DNA of 64,000 bases from assembly GCF_026241155.1 (NCBI RefSeq), contig NZ_JAPFGP010000021.1:1-64000 (forward strand), given 5' to 3'. Below are positions 33,923-41,722 of this stretch, one piece after another (the stretch's first letter is position 1; every line of letters starts with the position of its first letter). Made by a program: the position numbers and the translations under genes. The notes under the pieces are model-generated. The model was given only the letters and a program-made list of their open reading frames with translations. It searched no databases and was not told the origin of the DNA. The stretch is from Paucibacter sp. PLA-PC-4. Lineage in GTDB: Bacteria; Pseudomonadota; Gammaproteobacteria; Burkholderiales; Burkholderiaceae_C.

Positions 33923-36031
33923 TCAGCGGGTGAACGCGGCGGCATTGCCGGCGTCCACATTGATGATGTTGCCGGTGCTCTTTCCCGCCTTGTCGCTGGC
34001 CAGGAAGTACACGGCCTCGGCGATGTCCTCGGGCAGCACGCTGAGCTTGAGCATGCTGCGCTGGCGGTAGAACTCCTCGATATCGTCCGAGCCAATTTTG
34101 TTCGAGGCGGCGCGCTCTTCCTTCCACTTGCCGTCCCAGATGCGCGAACCGCGTATCACCGCGTCGGGGTTGACGACGTTGACTCGGATGCCCAGCGCCG
34201 CGCCCTCCAGCGCCACGCAGCGTGCCAGATGGATCTCGGCGGCCTTGGCGGTGCAGTAGGCCGAGGCCCCGGCTGAGGCCACCAGGCCGTTCTTGCTGGC
34301 GACGAAGACCATGGACCCGCCGGTCTTCTGCGCCTTCATCAGGCGGAAGGCGGCGCGACTGACCAGGAAGTAGCCGGTGACGAGAATGCTCTGGTTGCGC
34401 TGCCAAATCTCCAGCGACGTGTCTTCCAGCGGCGCGGCGGAGGCGATGCCTGCGTTGGACACCAGGATGTCGATTCCGCCGAAGCGCAGCGCGGTGCTGC
34501 GTAGGATGGTCTCGACCTCGGACTCCGAGGTGATGTCGGCGCGCACCACATCGATGTTGTCGCGGCTGCTGCCCTTGAGCAGATTCTGCCTGGCGCCGTC
34601 CAGGGCCTCGGCATCGATATCCGTCAACATCACGCAGGCGCCCTCGGCCAGCAGCTGGCGGGCCACCGCCTGGCCGATACCGCCTGCGCCGCCTGTTACC
34701 AGGGCCACGCGGCCGGCCAGGCTCTTGGGCTTGGGCATGCGCTGCAGCTTGGCCTCTTCGAGCAGCCAATACTCAATGTCAAAGGCCTCCTGCTCGGCCA
34801 GGCCGACGTACTTGTCCACGCCATTGGCGCCGCGCATCACATTGATCGCGTTGATGTAGAACTCGGCGGCGATGCGGGCGGTGGCCTTGTCCTTGGCGAA
34901 GGACAGCATGCCGACGCCGGGTATCAGGTAGATGATCGGGTTGGCGTCACGCACCGTCGGGCTGCTCGGGCGCTTGCAACGCTCGTAGTAAGCGATGTAG
35001 TCGGCCCGGTAGGCGGCCAGTGCGTCGTCCAGGCTGGCCGTCAGGCGTTCGACATCGGGCGCGGCCGGGTCCAGGTCCAGCACCAGCGGGCGGATCTTGG
35101 TGCGCAGGAAGTGATCAGGGCAGGACGTGCCCAGCGCCGCCAGCCCTGCCAGGTCCTGGCTGCAGACGAACTCCAGCACTGTGGCGCTGTCGTCGAAATG
35201 GCCCAGCTTGAACTCGGTCTCGCTGATCTTGCCGCGCAGCAGCGGCATCAGTTTGGCGGCCAGCTCTGCGCGCGCGCCTGGCGCCAGTGCAACGGACTTG
35301 GCGCCGCCGAAGGCCGGTTGTCGGCTGTTCTCGGCCAGCCAGTCCTCGGCGCGGCGAATCATCGCCAGGGTGTTCTCATAGCAGCTCTTGGCCGTGTCAC
35401 CCCAAGTGAACAGACCATGGCCCTCAAGGATGATGCCCTTGAGCTGAGGCTGCTCGGTCGAGAGATTCTCCAGCTTCAGGCCCAGGTCATAGCCGGGGCG
35501 CTGCCAGGGCAGCCAGCCCAGCTCGCCCTCGAACACCGCGCGGGTCAGGGCCTGGCTGTTGGCGCAGGCCGCGATTGCGATGATGGCGTCCGGGTGCATA
35601 TGGTCGACATGGGCCTGGTTGATGTAGGCGTGCAGCGGCGTGTCGATGCTGGCCGCGCGCGGGTTCAGATTAAAGGTGCAGTGCGGCAGGTAGTCCACCA
35701 TCTCGTCCTCGTGTTCGAGGCCGCGATAGCGGCTCTTCAGCGCGCGCAGCTTGTCCATATATAGGGTGGAGAAGCCGTCGAGCTTGATACTGCCGAGATC
35801 GCCGCCCGAGCCCTTGACCCATAGCACCTCCACGTCGGCGCCGCTCAGGTAATCCTTCATCAGCACCTTGGCCGAGGTATTGCCGCCGCCAAAATTGGTC
35901 ACGCGCAAATCCGAACCCAGCAGATTGGAGCGATACAACAGCAGCTCAGGCTCGCTCATCTTGGCGGCCAGCGCATCGTCCCACAGCGAATTGATCGGCT
36001 CCCGGGCGGAGGTATTGGAATTGGCAGTCAT
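33923..36031 (-). CDS. rhaD: Bifunctional rhamnulose-1-phosphate aldolase / lactaldehyde dehydrogenase
   Basis: A 702-residue fusion. The N-terminal class II aldolase domain (about residues 1-430) has SDLRVTNFGGGNTSAK, WVKGSGGDLG, the metal-binding HVDHMHPDA and ILEGHGLFTWG. The C-terminal SDR domain (about 440-702) has VALVTGGAGGIGQAVARQLL, ILVSNAGIA, Ser in VFVASKNG and Tyr/Lys in YCTAKAAE. This two-domain RhaD/YuxG type splits rhamnulose-1-phosphate into DHAP and lactaldehyde and is thought to oxidise the lactaldehyde. The ATG at 36031 is preferred; one at 36064 also exists. First gene of the minus-strand rhamnose operon. Confidence 0.95.
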   Translation of the reverse strand: MTANSNTSAREPINSLWDDALAAKMSEPELLLYRSNLLGSDLRVTNFGGGNTSAKVLMKDYLSGADVEVLWVKGSGGDLGSIKLDGFSTLYMDKLRALKSRYRGLEHEDEMVDYLPHCTFNLNPRAASIDTPLHAYINQAHVDHMHPDAIIAIAACANSQALTRAVFEGELGWLPWQRPGYDLGLKLENLSTEQPQLKGIILEGHGLFTWGDTAKSCYENTLAMIRRAEDWLAENSRQPAFGGAKSVALAPGARAELAAKLMPLLRGKISETEFKLGHFDDSATVLEFVCSQDLAGLAALGTSCPDHFLRTKIRPLVLDLDPAAPDVERLTASLDDALAAYRADYIAYYERCKRPSSPTVRDANPIIYLIPGVGMLSFAKDKATARIAAEFYINAINVMRGANGVDKYVGLAEQEAFDIEYWLLEEAKLQRMPKPKSLAGRVALVTGGAGGIGQAVARQLLAEGACVMLTDIDAEALDGARQNLLKGSSRDNIDVVRADITSESEVETILRSTALRFGGIDILVSNAGIASAAPLEDTSLEIWQRNQSILVTGYFLVSRAAFRLMKAQKTGGSMVFVASKNGLVASAGASAYCTAKAAEIHLARCVALEGAALGIRVNVVNPDAVIRGSRIWDGKWKEERAASNKIGSDDIEEFYRQRSMLKLSVLPEDIAEAVYFLASDKAGKSTGNIINVDAGNAAAFTR

Positions 36032-36572
36032 GGATTCACCTGTGTTGATTTCTTTGTCCGCCACCGGAATACCCTCTCGACATACTGTGTCCGAGCCAGC
36101 TGTTGCGGTCTCGGATTCAGCGGACCCAGCGGTGTTGAAGGCGCTCGGCGGTGGCCCGGTTGGCGAGCCGGCGGCCAGTGTCTGCGCAAATGCCGGCGCG
36201 TGTTCGGGGCCTGCGCGTTAAATCAAAAGGATGATTGGTTTTCCGGCTGGCGGCCGCAGCGCTCATCCCAAGCAATCACGGCCGTGAGCGTTTCGTGATT
36301 GACCTGATCTTCGGGACGGCGTATTCTTGATTTTGAAACGCTGGTTCATCGACTGGCGTGATCGGTTCTGATCGCTGCCGACTACCAGAGCTGCGACAGT
36401 GCCACCGGCCCGGCGGCAGGCAGCACAGATGCCTTGTCCATGGGGCGGTACCGTCTCCGGAAGCGGCCGGCCGGCCCCAGTGCCACGGCAGCCCCGGACC
36501 ATAAGAGAAGAGACAACAGGCCCCGCACGTGCTCAGCGGCAGATCGGCGGCTTGCGATCAAGAGGTGATCAG
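36032..36572. promoter_or_regulatory. Divergent control region between rhaD and the DeoR regulator
   Basis: This 541-bp gap between divergent genes is the longest non-coding stretch in the window. It holds two inverted repeats of related sequence: AATCA-N6-TGATT at 36221-36236 and AATCACG-N13-CGTGATT at 36274-36300, the second containing a 10-bp palindrome CACGGCCGTG at 36277-36286. Both are plausible operators for the DeoR protein or a second regulator. The region also has an AT-rich segment around 36325 (TTCTTGATTTTGAAACG). The part from 36399 is open in the regulator frame but has no good start before 36573. Confidence 0.5.
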
Positions 36573-37451
36573 ATGGTCAATCACAAACGTCACAAGCGCA
36601 TGCTAAAGCTGCTCTCCGAGCACGAGCATGCGACGGTTCAGCAACTGATGGACTGGCTGTCGGCCTCGGCCGCGACGGTGCGTCGCGATATTGCCTGGCT
36701 GGCCGCCAAGAATCAGCTCACCCGGACCCGCGGTGGTGCACAAAAACTCCAGCCGCAGCAAAAGAAACGCTCGTTTACGCTCTCCAGCGAAACCTTTCAG
36801 AACAATATCCAGAATCACGCGGCCGAGAAACGAGCCATTGCCCGCTATGCGAGTTCGATGTGCAAAAACGGTGAAACCATCATCATCAATGGCGGGACCA
36901 CGACATTTGGCATGGTGGAGTTTCTGGTAGACAAGCAGCTGAAGATTCTGACCAATTCATTCCTGATGGCGGAGCGCCTGCTGCTGACCAGCGACAACGA
37001 AATCATTCTGCCGGGCGGCAAGGTCTATCGGGAGCAGAACGTGATCCTGAGCCCCTTCGAGAACGATATCGCCCAGCACCATTACGCTGCCAAGATGTTC
37101 ATGGGCGTCTACGGTTTGTCCATCCTCGGGCTGATGGAGGCAGACCCGCTGCTGATCCAAGCTGAGAAGCGCTTGATCAGCCAGGCCGAGGAGCTGATCG
37201 TGCTGGTGGACAGCAGCAAGTTTGCGCGCAAAGCCGGCCTGGTCCTGTGCGGCCTGAACCGCGTATCGACCGTGATCACCGATACCGGCGTGTCCGATGG
37301 CGCGGTGCAACTGCTGGAGCAGTACGGCGTCAAAGTCATTACCGTCGAGCCTGAGCGCTTGTGCGCCCATGAGATGGAGCCGACCCTCAATCTGGGCGCC
37401 TATTTCGAGTGTCGGCCGGAGCTGCGCGCCGAGCTCGCCGAAGTCGGCTGA
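36573..37451 (+). CDS. DeoR-family regulator of rhamnose genes
   Basis: A 292-residue DeoR protein. Residues 1-60 form the winged helix (RMLKLLSEHEHATVQQLMDW, then SASAATVRRDIAWLAAKNQL with TRTRGGAQ), and the rest is the sugar-phosphate sensor domain (NGGTTTFGMVEFLVDKQLKI, PGGKVYREQNVI, FMGVYGLSILGLMEADPLLI, VLVDSSKFARKAGLVL). AAGAGG at 36560-36565 precedes the ATG at 36573. It is followed by rhaK and diverges from rhaD, matching rhizobial rhaR-rhaK / rhaDI organisation. It probably represses both transcripts and responds to a rhamnose intermediate. Confidence 0.9.
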   Translation: MVNHKRHKRMLKLLSEHEHATVQQLMDWLSASAATVRRDIAWLAAKNQLTRTRGGAQKLQPQQKKRSFTLSSETFQNNIQNHAAEKRAIARYASSMCKNGETIIINGGTTTFGMVEFLVDKQLKILTNSFLMAERLLLTSDNEIILPGGKVYREQNVILSPFENDIAQHHYAAKMFMGVYGLSILGLMEADPLLIQAEKRLISQAEELIVLVDSSKFARKAGLVLCGLNRVSTVITDTGVSDGAVQLLEQYGVKVITVEPERLCAHEMEPTLNLGAYFECRPELRAELAEVG

Positions 37452-37474
37452 AGCCGCCCCGCGCTGATGAATGC

Positions 37475-37507
37475 CGCCGCCCCGGCACGGGCCGTGCCGG
37501 GGCGGCG
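37475..37507. terminator. Strong hairpin between the DeoR regulator and rhaK
   Basis: A perfect 16-bp inverted repeat (37475-37490 with 37492-37507) around a single central G, nearly all G and C. No T-run follows, so it is not a standard rho-independent terminator. It lies 24 bp after the regulator stop and 49 bp before the rhaK ATG. It may attenuate transcription into rhaK or protect the upstream mRNA. Confidence 0.6.
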
Positions 37508-37555
37508 TGCGTTCGTGAGCCCCTCTCTTGCAACCCCTCCACTGTTTCGCGCCTC

Positions 37556-38932
37556 ATGACCACGGATGCCACCCTCGTTCTTGACATCGGCAAGACCAAC
37601 TGCAAGCTGACCCTGATTGATGGGCAAGGCCTGACTCTGGCTGAGCGGCGCCGGCCGAACCGGGTGCTGCTACCCCAGGACGGCGGCTACCCGCATCACG
37701 ACTGCGAAGGCATCTGGCAGTGGATGCTGGAGGTGCTGGGCGAGTTCGCCCGAGCGGCGCGGATCGGCGCTATCGTGCCGGTGACCCATGGCGCCACGGC
37801 CGCGCTGGTCGATGAGGCCGGTGCGCTGGTCCTGCCCATCCTCGACTACGAGTACCCGCTGGCCGAGGCGGCCGCCGTGCCGCGCCCGCCCTTTGCCGAG
37901 ACCTGCTCGCCGGCGCTGCCAGCCGGGCTGAATCTGGGTCGACAGCTGTCCTGGTTGGCGCGGCGTTTCCCGACCCAGTTCGCCCGCACGCACTCCATCC
38001 TGCTGTACCCGCAATACTGGGCCTGGCGGCTGTGCGGAGTGGCCGCCAGCGAGGTGAGCTCGCTGGGCTGCCATACCGATCTATGGAATCCGGCGGCCGG
38101 CGACTATTCCAGCTTGGTCGAGCGCCAGGGCTGGCGCGCGCTGTTCCCGCCCCGCCGCGAGGCCTGGGCCCGGCTCGGCTCCATCCTGCCCGAGCTTGCC
38201 GCAGTCACCGGGCTGCCGGCCGATTGCCAGGTCGTCTGCGGCGTCCACGACAGCAATGCCTCGCTGCTGCGTCATCTGCTGGAGGCCGGCGGCCCGCGCA
38301 CCGTGCTGTCCACTGGCACCTGGGTGATCGCTGCTGCCTTGGACGGTGCGGCGACGAAGGCGCTGATCGAGGCCCAGGACATGCTGGCCAACTCTGATGT
38401 GCTGGGTCGCCCGGTGCCCTGCATGCGCTTCATGGGCGGGCGCGAGTTCGGCGTGATCGCCGGGGCAACACCCGCCCCCTTTGGTGCGGCCGAGCTGCAG
38501 CAGCTGATCGCTCAGCGCACCTGGGCCTTGCCATGCTTTGCCGAGGCCGGCGGCCCGTTTGCTGGCAAGGGGCGCAGCGGACACATCGTAGGCCCGGCGC
38601 CGCAGTCGCCGGCCGAGCAGGCCGCTCTGGCCACGCTCTACGTGGTGCTGATGAGCGACTACTGCCTGCAGGCTCTGGGCGCCGAGGCGGCGCCCGTCGT
38701 GGTGGAGGGCGCGTTCACCGCGAACCCCTTCTTCGGCCCGCTGCTGGCAGGGCTGCGTGAGGGGCGCGAGGTGATGGTGTCGGACGACAGCAGCGGCACA
38801 ACCTGTGGCGCCTGGTTGTTGCAAGGCTGGCAAACGCGGCACACGTTAGCCGCTGCAGCCCTGGCAGTGGCGGCCTTCAGGCCCGAGGGCTGGCAAGCCT
38901 ACCGAGACGAGTGGCTAGCGCAGCTCGCTTGA
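37556..38932 (+). CDS. rhaK: FGGY-family sugar kinase, probable L-rhamnulokinase
   Basis: A 458-residue FGGY kinase. The N-terminal phosphate loop is LVLDIGKTNCKLTLID, followed by VTHGATAALVDEAG, LPILDYEYPL, the catalytic Asp in CGVHDSNASLLRHL (about residue 238), VLSTGTWVIAAAL and the C-terminal VVEGAFTANPFFGPLLAGLR. This is the alphaproteobacterial type of rhamnulokinase rather than E. coli RhaB. It would phosphorylate L-rhamnulose for the RhaD aldolase. It lies downstream of the DeoR regulator and is the only kinase in the rhamnose locus. Its last 18 bp overlap a convergent small gene. Confidence 0.87.
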   Translation: MTTDATLVLDIGKTNCKLTLIDGQGLTLAERRRPNRVLLPQDGGYPHHDCEGIWQWMLEVLGEFARAARIGAIVPVTHGATAALVDEAGALVLPILDYEYPLAEAAAVPRPPFAETCSPALPAGLNLGRQLSWLARRFPTQFARTHSILLYPQYWAWRLCGVAASEVSSLGCHTDLWNPAAGDYSSLVERQGWRALFPPRREAWARLGSILPELAAVTGLPADCQVVCGVHDSNASLLRHLLEAGGPRTVLSTGTWVIAAALDGAATKALIEAQDMLANSDVLGRPVPCMRFMGGREFGVIAGATPAPFGAAELQQLIAQRTWALPCFAEAGGPFAGKGRSGHIVGPAPQSPAEQAALATLYVVLMSDYCLQALGAEAAPVVVEGAFTANPFFGPLLAGLREGREVMVSDDSSGTTCGAWLLQGWQTRHTLAAAALAVAAFRPEGWQAYRDEWLAQLA

Positions 38933-39115
38933 GACGGCTTCAGGATGCCGCGCCCGCCACGCCCGCAAATCTTGCCGGTACTGATCCATCGCCAGGTCAT
39001 GCAGGTCGAAGATGCACGGCTCACAGCCGTTGCCGCAGCAGGCGTCGAGGTCGGGTGGCACCGGCGGGCAGGGCATGGGATCGAGATCGGGGTCGGGATC
39101 GGTGAGGGACGTCAT
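38915..39115 (-). CDS. Small oxidoreductase-like-domain protein
   Basis: A 66-residue Cys-rich protein matching the short oxidoreductase-like domain: PPVPPDLDACCGNGCEPCIF followed by DLHDLAMDQYRQDLRAW. The four Cys (CC-GxGCxxC) may bind a metal or form disulfides. The family is common next to unrelated genes in beta- and gammaproteobacteria, and its function is unknown. It is convergent with rhaK and overlaps it by 18 bp. Confidence 0.75.
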   Translation of the reverse strand: MTSLTDPDPDLDPMPCPPVPPDLDACCGNGCEPCIFDLHDLAMDQYRQDLRAWRARHPEAVSSELR

Positions 39116-39155
39116 TGGACGCGATTGTCCGGCATCCTGAGTAAGAGAGAGGCCT

Positions 39156-40448
39156 TCACTTGATCAAGGCCTGATACGCCAGTGCCTTGACCCGCAGATG
39201 CAGATTGGAGCCGCCGGCGGGCCGGTGCTGGGCCATGAAGACGATGATCATTCGCTCCTTGGGGTCGACCGCGTATTGTGGGAAGTAGGCGCTGCCCCAG
39301 CCGTAGGCGCCTTCGCTGCCGAGCTCGCCGGCGGCACCGCCGAGCCGGGAAGTGACCCAGAATCCCAGGCCGAAGCCGTCGGCGTCGGTGGCGCCGCTGG
39401 AGCGGTAGAGCGCGCCCACATGATCGGCGCGCATCAGCTCGACGGTCTTGGGGGAGAGCAGACGCCGGCCATCGAGCTCTCCACCGTTGAGCAGCATCTG
39501 CAGAAAGCGGGCGTAGTCGGTCGTGGTGGACAGTAGGCCGGCGCCGCCGGACAGCAGCTGGCGCGGGCCGTGGACGAAGTCGCTGCTGGCGGCGGTTTCC
39601 TTCAGCACCAGGCGGCCGCCCTCGATGCCATAGACATTGGCCAGTCGATGAGCCTTCTGCGGCGGTAGCCAGAAGCTGGTGTCCACCATGGCCAGCGGGC
39701 CGGTGATGCGCTCGGCGATGAAGCGGTCCAGCGGCTGGCCCGACACCACCTCGATCAGCCGGCCCAGCACATCGGTTGCATAACCGTATTGCCAGACCTC
39801 GCCGGGCTGGCCCTGCAGTGGCAGCGCGGCAAAACGCTGGACCCATTGCGCCAGCGTTTCCTTGTTGCCGAGGATGTACCAGTCGCTGAAGCCGCCTTGT
39901 TGATAGGCGGCTGCGGCCGGGCCGGCGCCGTAAGTCATCCCGGCCGTGTGGCGCAGCAGATCGCGGATCAGCAGCGGCCGTCGCGGCTTCTCGGTCGCGA
40001 ATGGCAATGCTGAGCCAGCCTGCGCAGGCAGCGCCACCTGAACCTTGGCAAACTCGGGGAGGTACTTGGCCACCGGATCCTTCAGGAGGAAGAGGCCTTG
40101 CTCGTACAACATCATCGCAGCCACGCTGGTGATGGCCTTGCTCATCGACGCGATGCGAAAGATCGCGTCGCGCTGCATGGGTCGGGCGTTCTCGCGGTCG
40201 GCCAGGCCATAGGCCTTGAAGTGCACTGGCCGGCCGTCGCGGGCGATCAACACCACCGCGCCGGCCAACTGCTGGCGGCCGATCTCGGCTTCGATCGCGG
40301 CGTCCAGGCGCTGCAGACGCTCGGGCGCGAAGCCGGCCTGCAGGATGTCGTCGCGGCTTGGTGCTGCAGGTGGCAGTTCGGCGGCTGACGCGCTGCCGAC
40401 ACACAGGCACAGCGCCAGCAATAAGGTGGGGGTGGGCAGCATGATCAT
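39156..40448 (-). CDS. Exported serine hydrolase, class C beta-lactamase / family VIII esterase fold
   Basis: A 430-residue protein with a signal peptide (LPTPTLLLALCLCVGSASAA). The catalytic Ser/Lys motif SMSK lies near residue 104 (IFRIASMSKAITSVAAMML) and the Tyr motif in WQYGYATDVLGRLIEVV. Such proteins are often esterases. It is the last gene of the minus-strand pectin operon and its ATG overlaps the CE12 stop (TGATG). Removal of acyl groups from pectic material is possible; a true beta-lactamase is unlikely from context. Confidence 0.78.
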   Translation of the reverse strand: MIMLPTPTLLLALCLCVGSASAAELPPAAPSRDDILQAGFAPERLQRLDAAIEAEIGRQQLAGAVVLIARDGRPVHFKAYGLADRENARPMQRDAIFRIASMSKAITSVAAMMLYEQGLFLLKDPVAKYLPEFAKVQVALPAQAGSALPFATEKPRRPLLIRDLLRHTAGMTYGAGPAAAAYQQGGFSDWYILGNKETLAQWVQRFAALPLQGQPGEVWQYGYATDVLGRLIEVVSGQPLDRFIAERITGPLAMVDTSFWLPPQKAHRLANVYGIEGGRLVLKETAASSDFVHGPRQLLSGGAGLLSTTTDYARFLQMLLNGGELDGRRLLSPKTVELMRADHVGALYRSSGATDADGFGLGFWVTSRLGGAAGELGSEGAYGWGSAYFPQYAVDPKERMIIVFMAQHRPAGGSNLHLRVKALAYQALIK

Positions 40449-41722
40449 CACGGATTGTCTTCATCGCCCAGCGGGCGCTGATGGCTGAAGTTGGGACTGG
40501 GCCTTAGGTAGAAATCCTCCGGCATCGGCTGTGGCCGGGCCGCGTTTACTGGGCCCAGCGCCGCCTCATCCAGCAATGCTGCCACCGGCAGTTTCAAGTC
40601 GCGCAGGCCGGCGGCCACCAGCCTGGCCAGCTGGTAGGCGCCGTAGCTGTTGTGGTGGGTGTTGTCGATCTTGCCAGGCGCGGGCGAGGCAAAAGCCAGC
40701 TGGGATCGCTCAGGCCCCAGGGCCTCGTAGAAGCGCTTGCTCTGGCTGTTCAGGTCGACGTAGGGCACTTTCATCGCCTCGGCCACCTGGCGTGCGGCTT
40801 GCGCATACTCGATCAGGCTGGGACGGATGCGCCCCTGTTCGTCGAAGCCGCGGCGCTCCATCGACGAGACGATCACTGGCAGGCCGCCGCGCGCACGGAT
40901 TGCCTGCACATGGGTGCGGATCTCTGCCTGATAGCTTTGTGTATCGCCGCTACCGTCCTTCTGCTGCTTCTGGTCGTTGTGGCCGAACTGCAGCAGCACC
41001 GTGTCGCCGGGCCGCAGCTGGCTGGCGACCTTGTCCAGGCGGCGCCGTGCGATCGAGTCGCGGTAGGTCTCGCCCGACTCGGCATGGTTGGCCACGGCCG
41101 CACCCTTGAAGAAGCGGGGCAAGATCTGACCCCAGCTCGCATAGGGCTCCTGCGATTGGTCGGCCACTGTGGAATCGCCCAGCAAGAACACGGTCGGCAC
41201 CGTGACCGGCGTGATCACGAGGCGCTGCACCACCGGCGCGCCCCCATTGAGCTCCAGGCTCAGCCGGCCATCCCAGGCCCAGGCCTCTTCGACCGTCTCG
41301 CGCGGCGCTTTCAGCTGCACCGCACCGGCGGCGATGCCGGCCACCGGCCGAATCTGGGCGGTGCGCACATTGACGATGAAGCTGTGCTCGACACTCTCGC
41401 CTGGCGCGCTGCGCACGCCGTCCAGCGAGAGCCGCCGCAGCTCGGACCTGACGGTGTTGTCGGAGGCGGTGGCACCGCCGCCAAAGCGGATGCTGACCCG
41501 GTAATTTCCCTCGGGCACCGCCACCGAAAAGTAGCGGACCTGGGCCTTGGCATCGCCCTCGAAGCCAAAGCCGCGCTGGCGGCTGTAGGCCATCTCGGGC
41601 GTCACCACAGTGTCTCCGGCGGTCGCGGTCGCGCCGAAACTGAAGCTCAAGCGCTCGGCTGCAGCGGCCGGCAGGGTCGTCATCAGCATCCCGAGTGCCA
41701 ATGCAAGCGTGTGGCGCTTCAT
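40448..41722 (-). CDS. Rhamnogalacturonan acetylesterase (CE12) with N-terminal beta-sandwich
   Basis: A 424-residue exported esterase. After the signal peptide (to about residue 21) comes a galactose-binding-like domain (FSFGATATAGDTVVTPEMAY, about 25-165). The SGNH hydrolase domain follows: VFLLGDSTVADQ (block I Ser), SGETYRDS, LLQFGHNDQK and the C-terminal IDNTHHNSYGAY with catalytic His. The arrangement matches bacterial two-domain RGAEs such as YxiM. It deacetylates rhamnogalacturonan. It overlaps PL26 by 4 bp upstream and the serine hydrolase downstream, so translation is probably coupled. Confidence 0.9.
   Translation of the reverse strand: MKRHTLALALGMLMTTLPAAAAERLSFSFGATATAGDTVVTPEMAYSRQRGFGFEGDAKAQVRYFSVAVPEGNYRVSIRFGGGATASDNTVRSELRRLSLDGVRSAPGESVEHSFIVNVRTAQIRPVAGIAAGAVQLKAPRETVEEAWAWDGRLSLELNGGAPVVQRLVITPVTVPTVFLLGDSTVADQSQEPYASWGQILPRFFKGAAVANHAESGETYRDSIARRRLDKVASQLRPGDTVLLQFGHNDQKQQKDGSGDTQSYQAEIRTHVQAIRARGGLPVIVSSMERRGFDEQGRIRPSLIEYAQAARQVAEAMKVPYVDLNSQSKRFYEALGPERSQLAFASPAPGKIDNTHHNSYGAYQLARLVAAGLRDLKLPVAALLDEAALGPVNAARPQPMPEDFYLRPSPNFSHQRPLGDEDNP

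Noticed and set aside
39156-40448. Annotation as an antibiotic-resistance beta-lactamase
   Set aside because: The fold and SxxK motif also fit esterases, and it is translationally coupled to a CE12 deacetylase in a pectin operon.
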